From Porticoccaceae bacterium (GTDB lineage: Bacteria > Pseudomonadota > Gammaproteobacteria > Pseudomonadales > Porticoccaceae), in NCBI GenBank assembly GCA_029250825.1, contig JAQXEN010000034.1, forward strand, positions 1 through 51,317: DNA of 51,317 nt, read 5' to 3'. Shown piece after piece: positions 1 to 9,336 of this stretch. The notes under the pieces are model-generated. The model saw only the letters and a list, made by a program, of their open reading frames with translations. It did not search any database and had not been told where the DNA came from. Position 1 is the first letter of the stretch. Every line of letters begins with the position of its first letter. The translations under genes and the position numbers were made by a program.

Positions 1-27
1 ATCCGTAGCAGTTTCTGTCAATTAGCC

Positions 28-39
28 TATAATCGCGCC
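28..39 (+). promoter_or_regulatory. candidate -10 box and GC-rich discriminator of typA
   Basis: A perfect TATAAT at 28-33 is followed by CGCGCC at 34-39, 25 bases before the preferred typA start. No convincing -35 box is visible at 16-18 bp spacing. The same 12 bases occur before argA and a near copy lies before mpl. GC-rich discriminators are typical of promoters under ppGpp control; that role here is inference. Confidence 0.4.
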
Positions 40-63
40 TTTTTGCGCCTACTGGTACCTCTC

Positions 64-1878
64 ATGTCCATTGAAAACCTGCGGAACATTGCAATCATTG
101 CCCACGTTGACCACGGTAAAACAACTCTGGTCGATAAACTTCTCAGCCAATCTGGCACTCTCGATCGCAAAGATGTGGGTTCCGAGCGCCTTATGGACTC
201 CAATGATCAGGAGAAAGAGCGCGGAATTACGATTCTTGCTAAGAACACTGCGATCAACTGGAATGACTACCGCATCAATATCGTAGACACCCCAGGTCAC
301 GCCGACTTCGGTGGTGAAGTAGAGCGCGTTCTGTCTATGGTTGACTCGGTGTTGCTGCTAGTTGATGCCGTAGACGGCCCAATGCCACAGACGCGCTTTG
401 TAACCTCCAAGGCTTTCGAGCAGGGCTTGCGTCCAATCGTTGTTATCAACAAAGTTGACCGTCCCGGCGCTCGACCTGACTGGGTTATGGACCAAGTCTT
501 CGATCTGTTCGACAACCTCGGTGCCACCGATGAGCAGCTCGACTTCCCGGTTATCTATGCTTCAGCACTTAACGGCATAGCCGGTCTCGATGTGGACGAT
601 ATGGCCGAAGACATGACCCCGCTCTATGAAATGATCGTCAATGATGTACCGGCTCCAAAGGTCGATGTAGATGGCCCTTTCCAGATGCAGGTATCAGCAC
701 TGGCCTATGACAGCTATGTTGGCGTTATCGGTGTTGGCCGAATTACTCGAGGCAAGCTCAAGCCAGGACAGCAGGTTATTGTTAAATCTGCCGATGGCAA
801 AGAGCGCAAAGGTAAGGTTCTCAACGTAAAAGGATACCTTGGACTGGAGCAGATCGAGACTCAATTGGCCGGCGCTGGCGATATCGTCTGCATTAACGGT
901 ATTGATGGCCTGAGCATTTCCGACACCCTCTGCGATCCAGAGAATATCGAAGCCTTGCCAGCACTGAGTGTTGATGAACCCACTGTAAGCATGACCTTTA
1001 TTGTTAATGATTCGCCCTTTGCCGGACTCGAAGGCAAATATGTAACAACGCGAAATATCAAAGATCGTCTCGAGCAAGAGCTGATTCACAATGTTGCACT
1101 GCGCGTAGCGCCTGGCGACACACCAGACAAATTTATTGTCTCTGGTCGCGGTGAGTTGCACCTGTCGGTATTGATTGAAACCATGCGTCGCGAAGGCTTC
1201 GAGATGGGTGTTTCCCGCCCGGAAGTGGTACAGAAAATTGTCGATGGCAAAGTTTACGAGCCCTTTGAACAGGTTGTAATCGATGTTGAAGAACAGCATC
1301 AGGGTTCAGTTATGGAAGAGCTTGGTATGCGTAAGGCCGAGCTGACTAATATGGAACCTGACGGCAAAGGTCGCGTGCGACTGGAATTCTCTATGCCGTC
1401 TCGCGGACTGATTGGTTTCCGTGGCGCCTTCCTGACCCTGACTTCAGGCTCAGGCATTATGACCAGTATTTTTGACAAGTACGCTCCAGCGAAAGATGGC
1501 GAAGCCCACTCGCGTAAAAACGGCGCACTGATCAGCATGGTTAAAGGTAAAACCGCTGCCTATGCACTGTTTAACATTCAGGCCCGTGGTCGTCTATTCT
1601 TAGGTCATGCGATCGATGTTTACGAAGGTCAGGTAGTTGGTATTCACTCGCGCAACAATGATTTGGTAGTCAACCCGATTAAAGGCAAGCAGCTAACTAA
1701 CGTTCGCGCCTCGGGAACAGATGAAGCACTGACCCTAGTGCCACCAATCAAGCACACATTAGAACAGGCATTGGAATTTATTGAAGACGATGAACTGGTA
1801 GAAGTCACTCCAGTAAGCATTCGTCTGCGCAAGAAGCGCCTGACTGAGAATGAGCGCAAGCGCGCACCGAAATCATAA
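64..1878 (+). CDS. typA: ribosome-associated GTPase TypA/BipA
   Basis: Translational GTPase of the EF-G family that binds the ribosome and acts in 50S assembly, cold and stress adaptation. From the ATG at 64 the protein has 604 residues, close to E. coli TypA. The GTPase motifs are visible: G1 AHVDHGKTT near residues 13-21, DTPGH starting at Asp75 and NKVD at 129-132. Downstream are the EF-Tu domain 2-like barrel, the EF-G-like domain and the TypA C-terminal domain. A TTG at 43 would add seven residues, but the ATG gives the conserved start [19 protein letters not shown] box lies 25 bases upstream. The gene stands alone, followed by a hairpin before the GGDEF gene. Assignment is secure. Confidence 0.97.
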   Translation: MSIENLRNIAIIAHVDHGKTTLVDKLLSQSGTLDRKDVGSERLMDSNDQEKERGITILAKNTAINWNDYRINIVDTPGHADFGGEVERVLSMVDSVLLLVDAVDGPMPQTRFVTSKAFEQGLRPIVVINKVDRPGARPDWVMDQVFDLFDNLGATDEQLDFPVIYASALNGIAGLDVDDMAEDMTPLYEMIVNDVPAPKVDVDGPFQMQVSALAYDSYVGVIGVGRITRGKLKPGQQVIVKSADGKERKGKVLNVKGYLGLEQIETQLAGAGDIVCINGIDGLSISDTLCDPENIEALPALSVDEPTVSMTFIVNDSPFAGLEGKYVTTRNIKDRLEQELIHNVALRVAPGDTPDKFIVSGRGELHLSVLIETMRREGFEMGVSRPEVVQKIVDGKVYEPFEQVVIDVEEQHQGSVMEELGMRKAELTNMEPDGKGRVRLEFSMPSRGLIGFRGAFLTLTSGSGIMTSIFDKYAPAKDGEAHSRKNGALISMVKGKTAAYALFNIQARGRLFLGHAIDVYEGQVVGIHSRNNDLVVNPIKGKQLTNVRASGTDEALTLVPPIKHTLEQALEFIEDDELVEVTPVSIRLRKKRLTENERKRAPKS

Positions 1879-1906
1879 TCGGTTAGCAGTCAGCAATCTG
1901 TTTGAA

Positions 1907-1940
1907 AATGGCGGGACACTAGAGATAGTGGCCCGCCATT
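1907..1940 (+). terminator. hairpin after typA, probable terminator
   Basis: Arms 1907-1920 and 1927-1940 (AATGGCGGGACACT and AGTGGCCCGCCATT) pair over 13 of 14 positions with a 6-base loop. It begins 28 bases after the typA stop. There is no clean T-tract, so termination strength is uncertain. Confidence 0.5.
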
Positions 1941-1992
1941 ACACTGCAGTATTTTAGTGCTACATTTACTACCAATGGATGGTGGGAAGCCT

Positions 1993-3024
1993 ATGACGGA
2001 ACACGACAGCGCAGACTCTATACCTAGGGGATTTCTCTCCTTCTCCCTGGTCAGCCAGGAAATCATCTCCGTACTCTTTGCCTTTTACTCCTATTACCAA
2101 GGCGATATGGACCTAGCCACATTCTATCTGGCTATGGCCGCATTGCTGCTGGTGGGTCTCGGCATTCACTCTATCTTTGATCGGCCCCACAGCGCGCGCT
2201 TAATGCTCGCTGCTGTGATGATAGGCAGCTACTTTTATCTGCTCTCGGGAGCCTCCGATGGCTCTGCATTATTCTGGTGCCTGACCATTATTCCGGTATT
2301 GGTCGGCAGCTTTGGTTATCGCTGCAGTGTTGTTATCCTCGGCGTCGTGCTCGCCGCCTCAGCCTGGCTGTTTTATGCATCACCCACTTTTGCCTCGATG
2401 CCCGCTTACACCGATGTCACAGTGGTCCGCTTTCTCTCCTCTTTTGCAGTGCTGTCCCTGTTTGCCATTGTTATGGATAACTCTCACTCACGGAGCCTCA
2501 ATCGCTACAAAGATCTGTCCCGACGAGTCGATCAGATTGCCCACCAGGATCAACTTACCAAGCTGCCCAACCGTCACGACATGGAACAGCGACTGGAAAA
2601 GAAATACCAACAGTACCGTTTGGTGAACCAGCCATTCTCCATACTGCTTGCAGACCTCGACAACTTTAAGTTTATCAATGATCGCTATGGCCACGATGTG
2701 GGCGATGAAGTGCTACACGCCATTGGCACCCTGCTCAGCGAACCGCTGCGTGGCGAAGATGTGGTAGCGCGCTGGGGAGGCAATGAATTTATGGTCTTGC
2801 TGCCCACCGCCAACTCAGAGGCGGCGGTGAATATCGCTGAACGACTGCGGGCTCAGGCGGGCAAGCTGGCTATGGATGCTCAGGGCGATCAGGTGCGAAC
2901 TTCACTCAGTATCGGCGTTGCCTCAATTGATAAATGCACTGGTATAGACGACCTTATATCCACCGCGGAAAACGGCCTCTATCAGGCAAAACATATGGGC
3001 CGCGATATGGTGATTGTCGGCTAG
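1993..3024 (+). CDS. membrane-bound GGDEF protein (diguanylate cyclase family, GGNEF variant)
   Basis: The N-terminal half (about residues 10-165) is hydrophobic with roughly six membrane helices and no recognisable sensor domain. A GGDEF domain occupies about 185-343. Features present: DxLT(K/G)LPNR-type entry, DLDNFKFINDRYGHDVGD, and an RxxD inhibitory site at Arg253-Asp256 exactly five residues before the active-site loop. The active-site loop reads GGNEF (262-266), with Asn at the usual Asp/Glu position, so catalysis may be weak or lost while c-di-GMP binding is kept. The ATG at 1993 is chosen because GGTGGGAAG lies just upstream; an ATG at 1975 and a GTG at 1957 are alternatives. The stop overlaps that of tag on the other strand by four bases. 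Confidence 0.85.
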   Translation: MTEHDSADSIPRGFLSFSLVSQEIISVLFAFYSYYQGDMDLATFYLAMAALLLVGLGIHSIFDRPHSARLMLAAVMIGSYFYLLSGASDGSALFWCLTIIPVLVGSFGYRCSVVILGVVLAASAWLFYASPTFASMPAYTDVTVVRFLSSFAVLSLFAIVMDNSHSRSLNRYKDLSRRVDQIAHQDQLTKLPNRHDMEQRLEKKYQQYRLVNQPFSILLADLDNFKFINDRYGHDVGDEVLHAIGTLLSEPLRGEDVVARWGGNEFMVLLPTANSEAAVNIAERLRAQAGKLAMDAQGDQVRTSLSIGVASIDKCTGIDDLISTAENGLYQAKHMGRDMVIVG

Positions 3025-3599
3025 CTAAGCTCTCGGCTCTGGCGATAGCGAAAACAATCTGTAGTGTGATCATTGACCAGACCCATAGCCTGCAGAAAGG
3101 CATAACAGATAGTTGTGCCAAAGAATTTAAAGCCACGCTTCTTCATCTCTTTACTGATCTTGTCCGACAACTCAGTGGATACCGGAATCTGCCCTAGAGA
3201 GTCCCAGTGATTGATCACTGGAGTGTCGTCCACAAAGCTCCAGATATAATCACTAAAACTGCCATACTCGTTCTGCAGTTCAATAAAGTGCCGGGCATTT
3301 GAAATAGTGCTGGCGACCTTGAGTCGATTGCGCACAATCCCTGGGTCCTGCAGCAGACGTTCAATATCTGACCCATCAAAGGCCGCAACTCGCTGCACAT
3401 CAAAATCCGCAAAGGCCTTGCGATAGGTTTCACGCTTGCGCAACACCGTTATCCATGAGAGCCCCGCCTGAGCGCCCTCCAGCACCACAAACTCAAACAG
3501 TGTTTGATCATCCCGACAGGGCACTCCCCATTCCCGATCATGGTACTGTTGATAGAGCGGGTCATCGCCGCACCAGCTACAACGTTTGTTCTCGGTCAT
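3021..3599 (-). CDS. tag: DNA-3-methyladenine glycosylase I
   Basis: Base-excision repair enzyme that removes 3-methyladenine from alkylated DNA. The 192 residues match E. coli Tag (187) along their whole length. The family zinc site is visible as Cys7 and His20 at the N-terminus plus the His and Cys of NDHTTDC near the C-terminus. The substrate-binding glutamate lies in LEGAQAGLSW (Glu41). The block KKRGFKFFGTTICYAFLQA is characteristic of the family. The gene is convergent with the GGDEF gene, sharing the palindromic CTAG at their stops, and divergent from pip. The Shine-Dalgarno is weak (GGTAAC), but no better start is seen. Confidence 0.96.
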   Translation of the reverse strand: MTENKRCSWCGDDPLYQQYHDREWGVPCRDDQTLFEFVVLEGAQAGLSWITVLRKRETYRKAFADFDVQRVAAFDGSDIERLLQDPGIVRNRLKVASTISNARHFIELQNEYGSFSDYIWSFVDDTPVINHWDSLGQIPVSTELSDKISKEMKKRGFKFFGTTICYAFLQAMGLVNDHTTDCFRYRQSRELS

Positions 3600-3643
3600 A
3601 TTGTTACCATTAACCCATTAATCCAGTGGATATCGCGCTGCAA

Positions 3644-3659
3644 TCAGATATTTATCTGA
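3644..3659. promoter_or_regulatory. 16-bp palindrome between tag and pip
   Basis: TCAGATATTTATCTGA is a perfect inverted repeat (7+2+7) in the 123-bp divergent spacer. Its size and position suit a dimeric regulator operator. No regulator is identified. Confidence 0.3.
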
Positions 3660-3722
3660 CACAGATTCGACTATGCTAAGCAGCAAATTAAATGAAACTC
3701 CCGCCAAGGTGATACTAGTTCA

Positions 3723-4682
3723 ATGATCAAGCGCTATCCGGATATTCGACCTTACAAAACCCAATTTATAGCAGTTACCGCACCTCATCAACTCTATGTA
3801 GAAGAGTCAGGTAATCCAGAGGGTATACCGGTGCTGTTTATTCACGGTGGCCCCGGGGGCGGGACTGCAGTCACCGACCGCTGTTTTTTTGATCCTGAGA
3901 AATACCGCATTATTCTGTTTGATCAGCGCGGCGCTGGCCGCTCCATGCCCCATGCACTGCTCGAAGACAATCACACCGCAGCACTGATTGAGGATATTGA
4001 GACCATCCGCACGGCGCTGGATGTGGAGCGCTGGGTCGTGTTTGGTGGCTCTTGGGGCTCCACTCTCGGACTGCTCTATGCACAGCAGTATCCACAGCTA
4101 GTCATGGGGCTAATATTACGCGGCATCTTTTTATGCCGCGATGAAGATATCAACTGGTTCTATCAAGACGGTGCCGGTCGTATCTTCCCCGAGTACTGGC
4201 AGCAGTACAGCAAAGTGATACCAGAGGAAGAGCGCAGCGATATGGTTGCCGCCTTCTATCGCCGCCTCACCGGTGACAATGACTTTGAGCGCATGGCAGC
4301 GGCCAAGGCCTGGTCTATTTGGGAGGGGCGCTGTGCTACATTGCAAAGTAACACTGACGTTGTAGAACGCTTTGCCAATCCCCATTTAGCCGTCGCAATG
4401 GCGCGTATTGAAGCGCACTTTTTTATCAACAAAGCATTTATCCAGCCCAACCAAATTATTGACAATGCCCATCTGCTCAAAGATATTCCCGGCACCATCG
4501 TTCACGGTCGCTACGATATGGTCTGCCCGGTCAATCAAGCCATCGCCCTGAGTAACGCTTGGCCCAGCGCAAAACTCGATATTATCGGCGATGCTGGCCA
4601 CTCCTCCTCCGAGCGGGGTATAACAGACGCCCTAGTGCGCGCCACCAACAGGCTCGCCTATCATCTGGAAAACAATATTTAA
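3723..4682 (+). CDS. pip: proline iminopeptidase
   Basis: Alpha/beta-hydrolase of peptidase family S33 that removes N-terminal proline from peptides in the cytoplasm. The protein has 319 residues, normal for the Xanthomonas/Neisseria type. The oxyanion-hole motif HGGPG is at 41-45. The nucleophile elbow GGSWGS has Ser110. The acid is Asp265 in GRYDMVCP and the base His293 in GDAGHS. The cap region contains the family block [10 protein letters not shown], which holds the glutamate used for N-terminus recognition. AAGGTGAT precedes the ATG by about nine bases. dtd starts eight bases after the stop, so the two are probably co-transcribed. Confidence 0.94.
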   Translation: MIKRYPDIRPYKTQFIAVTAPHQLYVEESGNPEGIPVLFIHGGPGGGTAVTDRCFFDPEKYRIILFDQRGAGRSMPHALLEDNHTAALIEDIETIRTALDVERWVVFGGSWGSTLGLLYAQQYPQLVMGLILRGIFLCRDEDINWFYQDGAGRIFPEYWQQYSKVIPEEERSDMVAAFYRRLTGDNDFERMAAAKAWSIWEGRCATLQSNTDVVERFANPHLAVAMARIEAHFFINKAFIQPNQIIDNAHLLKDIPGTIVHGRYDMVCPVNQAIALSNAWPSAKLDIIGDAGHSSSERGITDALVRATNRLAYHLENNI

Positions 4683-4690
4683 GGTTCGCT

Positions 4691-5128
4691 ATGATTGGAT
4701 TAATTCAGCGCGTCAGTCACGCCAGTGTCCGTGTCGATGACAGGATCTGTGGCGAAATCGATCAGGGTCTTTTATTACTGCTGGCAGTAGAGCCACAGGA
4801 TCTGGAGAGCAGCGCCGAGCGACTGCTGGAGAAAGTGCTTAATTATCGGGTATTTTCAGATGCAGAGGGCAAGATGAACCTATCGTTGCGGGATATTCAG
4901 GGCGGATTGCTGGTCGTTTCGCAATTCACTCTGGCGGCAAACACCAAAAAAGGACTGCGACCAAGCTTCACCTCGGCCGCCACACCGGCACATGCCGAGG
5001 CTCTCTACAATCACTTTGCCACTCGTGCCAAAGCCGTTTATGGAAAGACTCAATACGGTGTTTTTGCCGCTGATATGCAGGTATCTCTGTGCAATGATGG
5101 CCCGGTCACCTTTTCACTGCAGGTTTAA
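4691..5128 (+). CDS. dtd: D-aminoacyl-tRNA deacylase
   Basis: Proofreading enzyme that hydrolyses D-aminoacyl-tRNA, and Gly-tRNA(Ala), keeping D-amino acids out of protein. From the ATG at 4691 it has 145 residues, the same as E. coli Dtd. Both signatures are present: SQFTLAA in the middle and NDGPVTF at the C-terminus, where the Gly-Pro pair forms the chirality-selective pocket. The frame stays open upstream into pip, but the sequence [13 protein letters not shown] is the conserved start. The AAGG overlapping the pip stop serves as Shine-Dalgarno, so translational coupling is likely. mpl converges on it 27 bases downstream. Confidence 0.96.
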   Translation: MIGLIQRVSHASVRVDDRICGEIDQGLLLLLAVEPQDLESSAERLLEKVLNYRVFSDAEGKMNLSLRDIQGGLLVVSQFTLAANTKKGLRPSFTSAATPAHAEALYNHFATRAKAVYGKTQYGVFAADMQVSLCNDGPVTFSLQV

Positions 5129-5155
5129 GCGGCACCCTTAATCACTATTTTTTTA

Positions 5156-6574
5156 TCACTGCCTGTTAACTTTAAGCGCCGCTACAAGACGCAGATGAAA
5201 GCCTTCAAAACCGCCATTGCTCATTACCACCACGTGGGATTTTCCCGAACTGCCTTCAATCTGCGCTTCGATTTTCTCTAAAGTACTGGCCAATAGCTGA
5301 TCAATATTATCGCAGACTATAGCCGGCACGGCGCAGGCAGAAGCCACCGCCTGCAGATCCCAGTTGACCGCCGGCCCCCGGTACCAAAAGGCAGAGTCCG
5401 CCGCCGCCACCGCATCACTGAGTGCCACTTTGTGCATACCCAGCTTCATGGTCGCAGAACGCGGCTCAACAATCGCGATAACCTGTTCAGAACCGACCTT
5501 TGCCCGCAGCCCTTCAACAGTGCTAACAATGGCAGTCGGGTGATGAGCAAAGTCATCGTAGACCGTCACCTGATCGTCCTGATAGATAACCTCCATACGC
5601 CGCTTAACGCCGACAAACTGACACAGCGCCTCACAGGCCTTATGGAGACTAACGCCCACCGTAGAGGCTGCCATAACCGCAGCAATACCATTCAACACAT
5701 TGTGTCGGCCACTGTGCTGCCAGCTAATCAGTGACGAGTGATTTTTGGCATCAGTGATTTCAAATTTCGAACCATCGGCAGACAATAATTTATAGCGCCA
5801 GTCGGGAGGTTCTTCAGCGCCCTCAGAATCCACAGAAGCCTCTGAAAACGTCTGTCTGTGACTCCAACAACCCTGATCAACTACCTGCTGCAAGTTGTCG
5901 TTATCCGCTGGATAGATAAGCTCTCCACTACTCGGCAAGGTACGCACCAAATGGTGAAACTGACGCTGGATCGCCGCCAAGTCATCAAAGATATCACCGT
6001 GGTCAAACTCGAGATTACTCATTACCAAAGTATTGCTGTGATAGTGAACAAACTTCGAGCGTTTATCGAAAAAGGCACTATCGTACTCGTCCGCCTCCAC
6101 CACAAAGTAGCCCGCGCTGCCGGCACTTAAGCGCGCTGAGAGGCCAAAATCCAAGGGCACACCGCCAATCAAAAATCCCGGCTTTAATCCGGCATGTTCG
6201 AGAATCACCGCCAACATACTGCTGGTGGTGGTCTTGCCGTGGGTGCCGGAGACTGACAGCACATGCTGATCTTTAAGAATATTGTCCCCCAACCACTGGG
6301 GACCAGAGGTATAGGCAAGGCCATTGTCGAGCATATATTCAACACAGGGATTACCGCGGGACATGGCGTTGCCAACAACAATTAAATCCGGTGCCGGCTG
6401 CAGTTGCTGCGGATCAAAGCCCTCAATAAGATCAATCCCCGCCAGCTCCAACTGAGTGCTCATGGGCGGATAGACATTGGCGTCGCTACCGGATACCTGA
6501 TGGCCAAGTTGCTTAGCCAACTGCGCCAGACTGCCCATAAAGGTGCCGCAGATACCGAGAATGTGAATATGCAT
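5156..6574 (-). CDS. mpl: UDP-MurNAc:L-Ala-gamma-D-Glu-mDAP ligase (Mpl)
   Basis: Mur-ligase-type enzyme that attaches recycled murein tripeptide to UDP-MurNAc, feeding peptidoglycan recycling. It has 472 residues against 457 in E. coli. The start MHIHILGICGTFMG, the DANVYPPMS segment and the ATP-binding loop GTHGKTTT (110-117) are typical of Mpl rather than MurC. HNVLN and the DDFAHHPTA motif mark the central and C-terminal domains. AGGA sits seven bases before the ATG. It is transcribed alone, divergently from the protease gene. A CATAAT box with a CCCGCC discriminator lies about 40 bases upstream. Confidence 0.95.
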   Translation of the reverse strand: MHIHILGICGTFMGSLAQLAKQLGHQVSGSDANVYPPMSTQLELAGIDLIEGFDPQQLQPAPDLIVVGNAMSRGNPCVEYMLDNGLAYTSGPQWLGDNILKDQHVLSVSGTHGKTTTSSMLAVILEHAGLKPGFLIGGVPLDFGLSARLSAGSAGYFVVEADEYDSAFFDKRSKFVHYHSNTLVMSNLEFDHGDIFDDLAAIQRQFHHLVRTLPSSGELIYPADNDNLQQVVDQGCWSHRQTFSEASVDSEGAEEPPDWRYKLLSADGSKFEITDAKNHSSLISWQHSGRHNVLNGIAAVMAASTVGVSLHKACEALCQFVGVKRRMEVIYQDDQVTVYDDFAHHPTAIVSTVEGLRAKVGSEQVIAIVEPRSATMKLGMHKVALSDAVAAADSAFWYRGPAVNWDLQAVASACAVPAIVCDNIDQLLASTLEKIEAQIEGSSGKSHVVVMSNGGFEGFHLRLVAALKVNRQ

Positions 6575-6609
6575 ATTGTTCCTTTTTACTCGCCAATTGT
6601 TTTGCCTAT

Positions 6610-6621
6610 GGCGGGATTATG
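6610..6621 (-). promoter_or_regulatory. candidate -10 box and discriminator of mpl
   Basis: Read on the minus strand, CATAAT (6621-6616) is followed directly by CCCGCC (6615-6610). This resembles the TATAAT-CGCGCC element before typA and argA. No clear -35 box is seen. The start would lie about 30-35 bases before the mpl ATG. Confidence 0.35.
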
Positions 6622-6715
6622 GCACCAGCCTAAAAAAACTCCTAAAGATCCGCTGTTTTAGTCTAAAAATTAACCTACCAATCATCGAAAGACCCTCTAT
6701 TTACGGAGTAACCGC

Positions 6716-9262
6716 TTGCTGTCTAAGCTCTCTGCAATCTTAGCTCTCGCACTTGCTATCGCCCTCAGCGGATGCAGTAGCGGGGGCGGTGGACAAAAGT
6801 CCGCCGACAGTGAGATTACTATTCCACCCCCAGGGAGCAATCAAGACAGCAGTAAACCACCTTGGAACAGCTTTGCCGATCAGGCCCAAGACCCAAGCAA
6901 TTTGGCCGAACTGGCCAGTGAGTTTGAAAACCAGGAGTACGCTGGCAGTGGCGCACTGACCCTGATCAAGGCATCCGCTGCCTATGCCCGTGGCGCTACC
7001 GGTGCTGGAGTGACCGTAGGCATTATCGACTCGGGGGTCTACGAAGAGCATATCGAGTTCGCCCAAGGCAGCGGCGATAAAGTTGAATATGCTGGCAGCG
7101 ATTACAGCACGAGCAATCCAAGAACTAACGATGCCCTGAGCCATGGCACCCTAGTGGCCGGCGTTATTGCCGCAAACCGAGATTTATCGATCAGCCAAAA
7201 TGGCCTCAATATGCAGGGTGTCGCCTTCGATGCCAACCTCTTAGCCTATGAAATACCCCTAGGGTCTGGAGAGGGTCCCTATGACCCAATTGAAGTGGAG
7301 CAGGTGAGCTTTTCCGATGACAACTATTTTGCCAGCCGCTTTACCACTATGGCGGAACAGGTGGATATCATTAATATGAGTTTTGGTTTTTCTGGGGTAA
7401 TTAGCGCTTATTCCGCAACTCAGGTCGACGCCGCACTGGGTAACAGTATCGATGCTCTGAGCCAGCAAAATAAGTCCCGGGGCGAGCGCTCAATCTTTGT
7501 GATTTCCGCAGGCAATGCCTACAACGACCTCGACAAGTTTGGCGATCTGGTAGAGGCCGATTCCCCTGAACTGCTCCCGGGCTTGCCCTACCTGTTCCCC
7601 CAGCTGAAAGATCATATGCTCGCCGTAGTGGCGGTTGATGACGGCGGTGAAATTGCCTTTTACTCCAACCGCTGCGGTGTAGCTGCGGACTTTTGTCTGG
7701 CCGCTCCCGGCGGTGGTGATGGCAATAGCAATGGCAGTGTTGAAACCCATGAACGCATCTGGGGGCCAGCGCCGCCAGATACTACAGCAGTAGCGAATGC
7801 TTACTATTATGGCGGTGGTATTGGTACGTCCTTTGCCGCACCAGTGGTCAGTGGCTCTCTGGCACTGCTAAAACAGATGTTCCCTACAGTGGGCAATTAT
7901 GAGCTGGTCGCGCGTCTACTCAGCACCGCAAACAAAACCGGTATCTACAGTGACAGCAGTATTTATGGGCAGGGCCTCCTAGACCTGGATGCGGCCACAA
8001 GCCCTGTAGGAGCGCTGGCAGTAGCCAGCGGCAGCAGTTTAAACAGTGGCTTAAATGATATAAGCGCCGGCACTATCAGCACCTCAGGTGGCGGTTTTGG
8101 CAATAGCTTGGTGGCGGCACTCAAGGGCCATAATATGGCGCTCTTTGATGAGCAGGGATTTCCCTTTTATCGCGACGCCAGCCTGTTAATTAACCAGACT
8201 CAGTCCTCCCTAACGGCGGCCGCGCCCCTGCAACATCGGCAACACCAGCTGGCTAATGGAGCACGCTTACAGCTAGGCAAAAGTACTAATCCAGCCAAGG
8301 GTCAGGGTCTGCCGGTGCATCCGGATTATCTAGCTGTACAATTTGGTGCTGTATCCGAGCAGAACACAGACAGTCCCCAAAGCCTCGAACGCTTTATCGG
8401 TATCAATGCCAATCCAGGATGGTTCTTCGGTGTTTATGGGGATGGCTTTGTTACACCGGACCAAAACGCCGATGACAGCCATTTCGCCGCACCTTGGCTA
8501 CAGTTTGCCCGCAATGGCTGGAGCAGTGGTGGCGCTGTGGATTTGGGGCTGGGTAAATTGCGCATCGGTATGTTCGAAGGTTCACTTTTTGAAGACTCTA
8601 TATTTGAGGCCCCGGCAGTCAGCGGACTGCACTCCCCAGACTCTGATCTCAATAGCCACGGCAGTCTGCTCGAGTACAGCCTCTGGTCACCAAACCTCAG
8701 TATCAATTTTCAGCGTGGTTATATTAGTGAAGACCAGAGCTTACTCGGCGCCACACTGGGGCAGAGCTTGGGCCAGCTGAAAAACAGCGCTACAGAATTT
8801 TTTGGTCTCAATGGCCATATTCAGCTAAACCCCAATTGGCAGGCAGTGTTTGCGATCTATTCGGGCACCACCGAGATTGGTCTGGAAGAGACCGGCTTGT
8901 TGATTCTCGACAAATCACTCAACAGCAATGCCTGGACCCTGAGCCTAAATAGCTCGCCAAACTGGCTCAGGGATGATCGCTTGAGTATTAGTTTGCACCA
9001 ACCACTGCGAATTCAGAGTGGCCAAGCCAGCCTGCAACTGGCCACCGGGCGCACCGTTGATCGCCAAGTCACCTATAAAACCCTCAACTTTGACCTTCAA
9101 CCTCAGGGGCGTGAACAGCAGATCGAGCTGCTATATCAGTTTAAATGGGGCAACCTCAACAGCGCGACACGTATGGAATACCGCATGCACCCGGAGCACA
9201 ATCCCCTTAACCACAGTTATGGGATGATCGAATTTTCACTATTTAAGGCCTTTACTCGCTAG
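6716..9262 (+). CDS. subtilisin-like (S8) serine protease lipoprotein with autotransporter-like C-terminus
   Basis: 848-residue exported protease. The N-terminus is a lipoprotein signal ending in LSGC (Cys20), followed by Ser-Ser and a Gly run; the +2 Ser predicts outer-membrane sorting. The subtilase domain spans about 85-430 with Asp105 (GIIDSGV), His143 (SHGTLVAG), oxyanion Asn267 (SAGN) and Ser372 (GTSFAAP). The C-terminal third (about 560-848) is rich in alternating aromatic/polar strands and ends in FSLFKAFTR, which suggests a beta-barrel, but I cannot prove a barrel by eye. Lipid-anchored subtilase autotransporters are known (NalP, SphB1), and this resembles that plan. The start is a TTG at 6716, with GGAG seven bases upstream and no nearby in-frame ATG. 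Confidence 0.85.
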   Translation: MLSKLSAILALALAIALSGCSSGGGGQKSADSEITIPPPGSNQDSSKPPWNSFADQAQDPSNLAELASEFENQEYAGSGALTLIKASAAYARGATGAGVTVGIIDSGVYEEHIEFAQGSGDKVEYAGSDYSTSNPRTNDALSHGTLVAGVIAANRDLSISQNGLNMQGVAFDANLLAYEIPLGSGEGPYDPIEVEQVSFSDDNYFASRFTTMAEQVDIINMSFGFSGVISAYSATQVDAALGNSIDALSQQNKSRGERSIFVISAGNAYNDLDKFGDLVEADSPELLPGLPYLFPQLKDHMLAVVAVDDGGEIAFYSNRCGVAADFCLAAPGGGDGNSNGSVETHERIWGPAPPDTTAVANAYYYGGGIGTSFAAPVVSGSLALLKQMFPTVGNYELVARLLSTANKTGIYSDSSIYGQGLLDLDAATSPVGALAVASGSSLNSGLNDISAGTISTSGGGFGNSLVAALKGHNMALFDEQGFPFYRDASLLINQTQSSLTAAAPLQHRQHQLANGARLQLGKSTNPAKGQGLPVHPDYLAVQFGAVSEQNTDSPQSLERFIGINANPGWFFGVYGDGFVTPDQNADDSHFAAPWLQFARNGWSSGGAVDLGLGKLRIGMFEGSLFEDSIFEAPAVSGLHSPDSDLNSHGSLLEYSLWSPNLSINFQRGYISEDQSLLGATLGQSLGQLKNSATEFFGLNGHIQLNPNWQAVFAIYSGTTEIGLEETGLLILDKSLNSNAWTLSLNSSPNWLRDDRLSISLHQPLRIQSGQASLQLATGRTVDRQVTYKTLNFDLQPQGREQQIELLYQFKWGNLNSATRMEYRMHPEHNPLNHSYGMIEFSLFKAFTR

Positions 9263-9336
9263 TTGTCACTTCCTGATCGCCAATGAAACCTTTACCATAG
9301 CGGTTCCTCAAGGGACTACATGGAAGAGACAGTTAC

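Noticed and set aside
43-63. TTG start adding seven residues to TypA
   Set aside because: The ATG at 64 begins the conserved TypA N-terminus, and the TTG would sit only ten bases from the TATAAT box.
4559-4690. Upstream extension of Dtd inside pip
   Set aside because: The ATG at 4691 gives exactly the family length and conserved start.
5124-5154. Terminator between dtd and mpl
   Set aside because: A run of seven T is present, but the only stem (TTAAG/CTTAA) is five AT-rich pairs and lies eight bases away.
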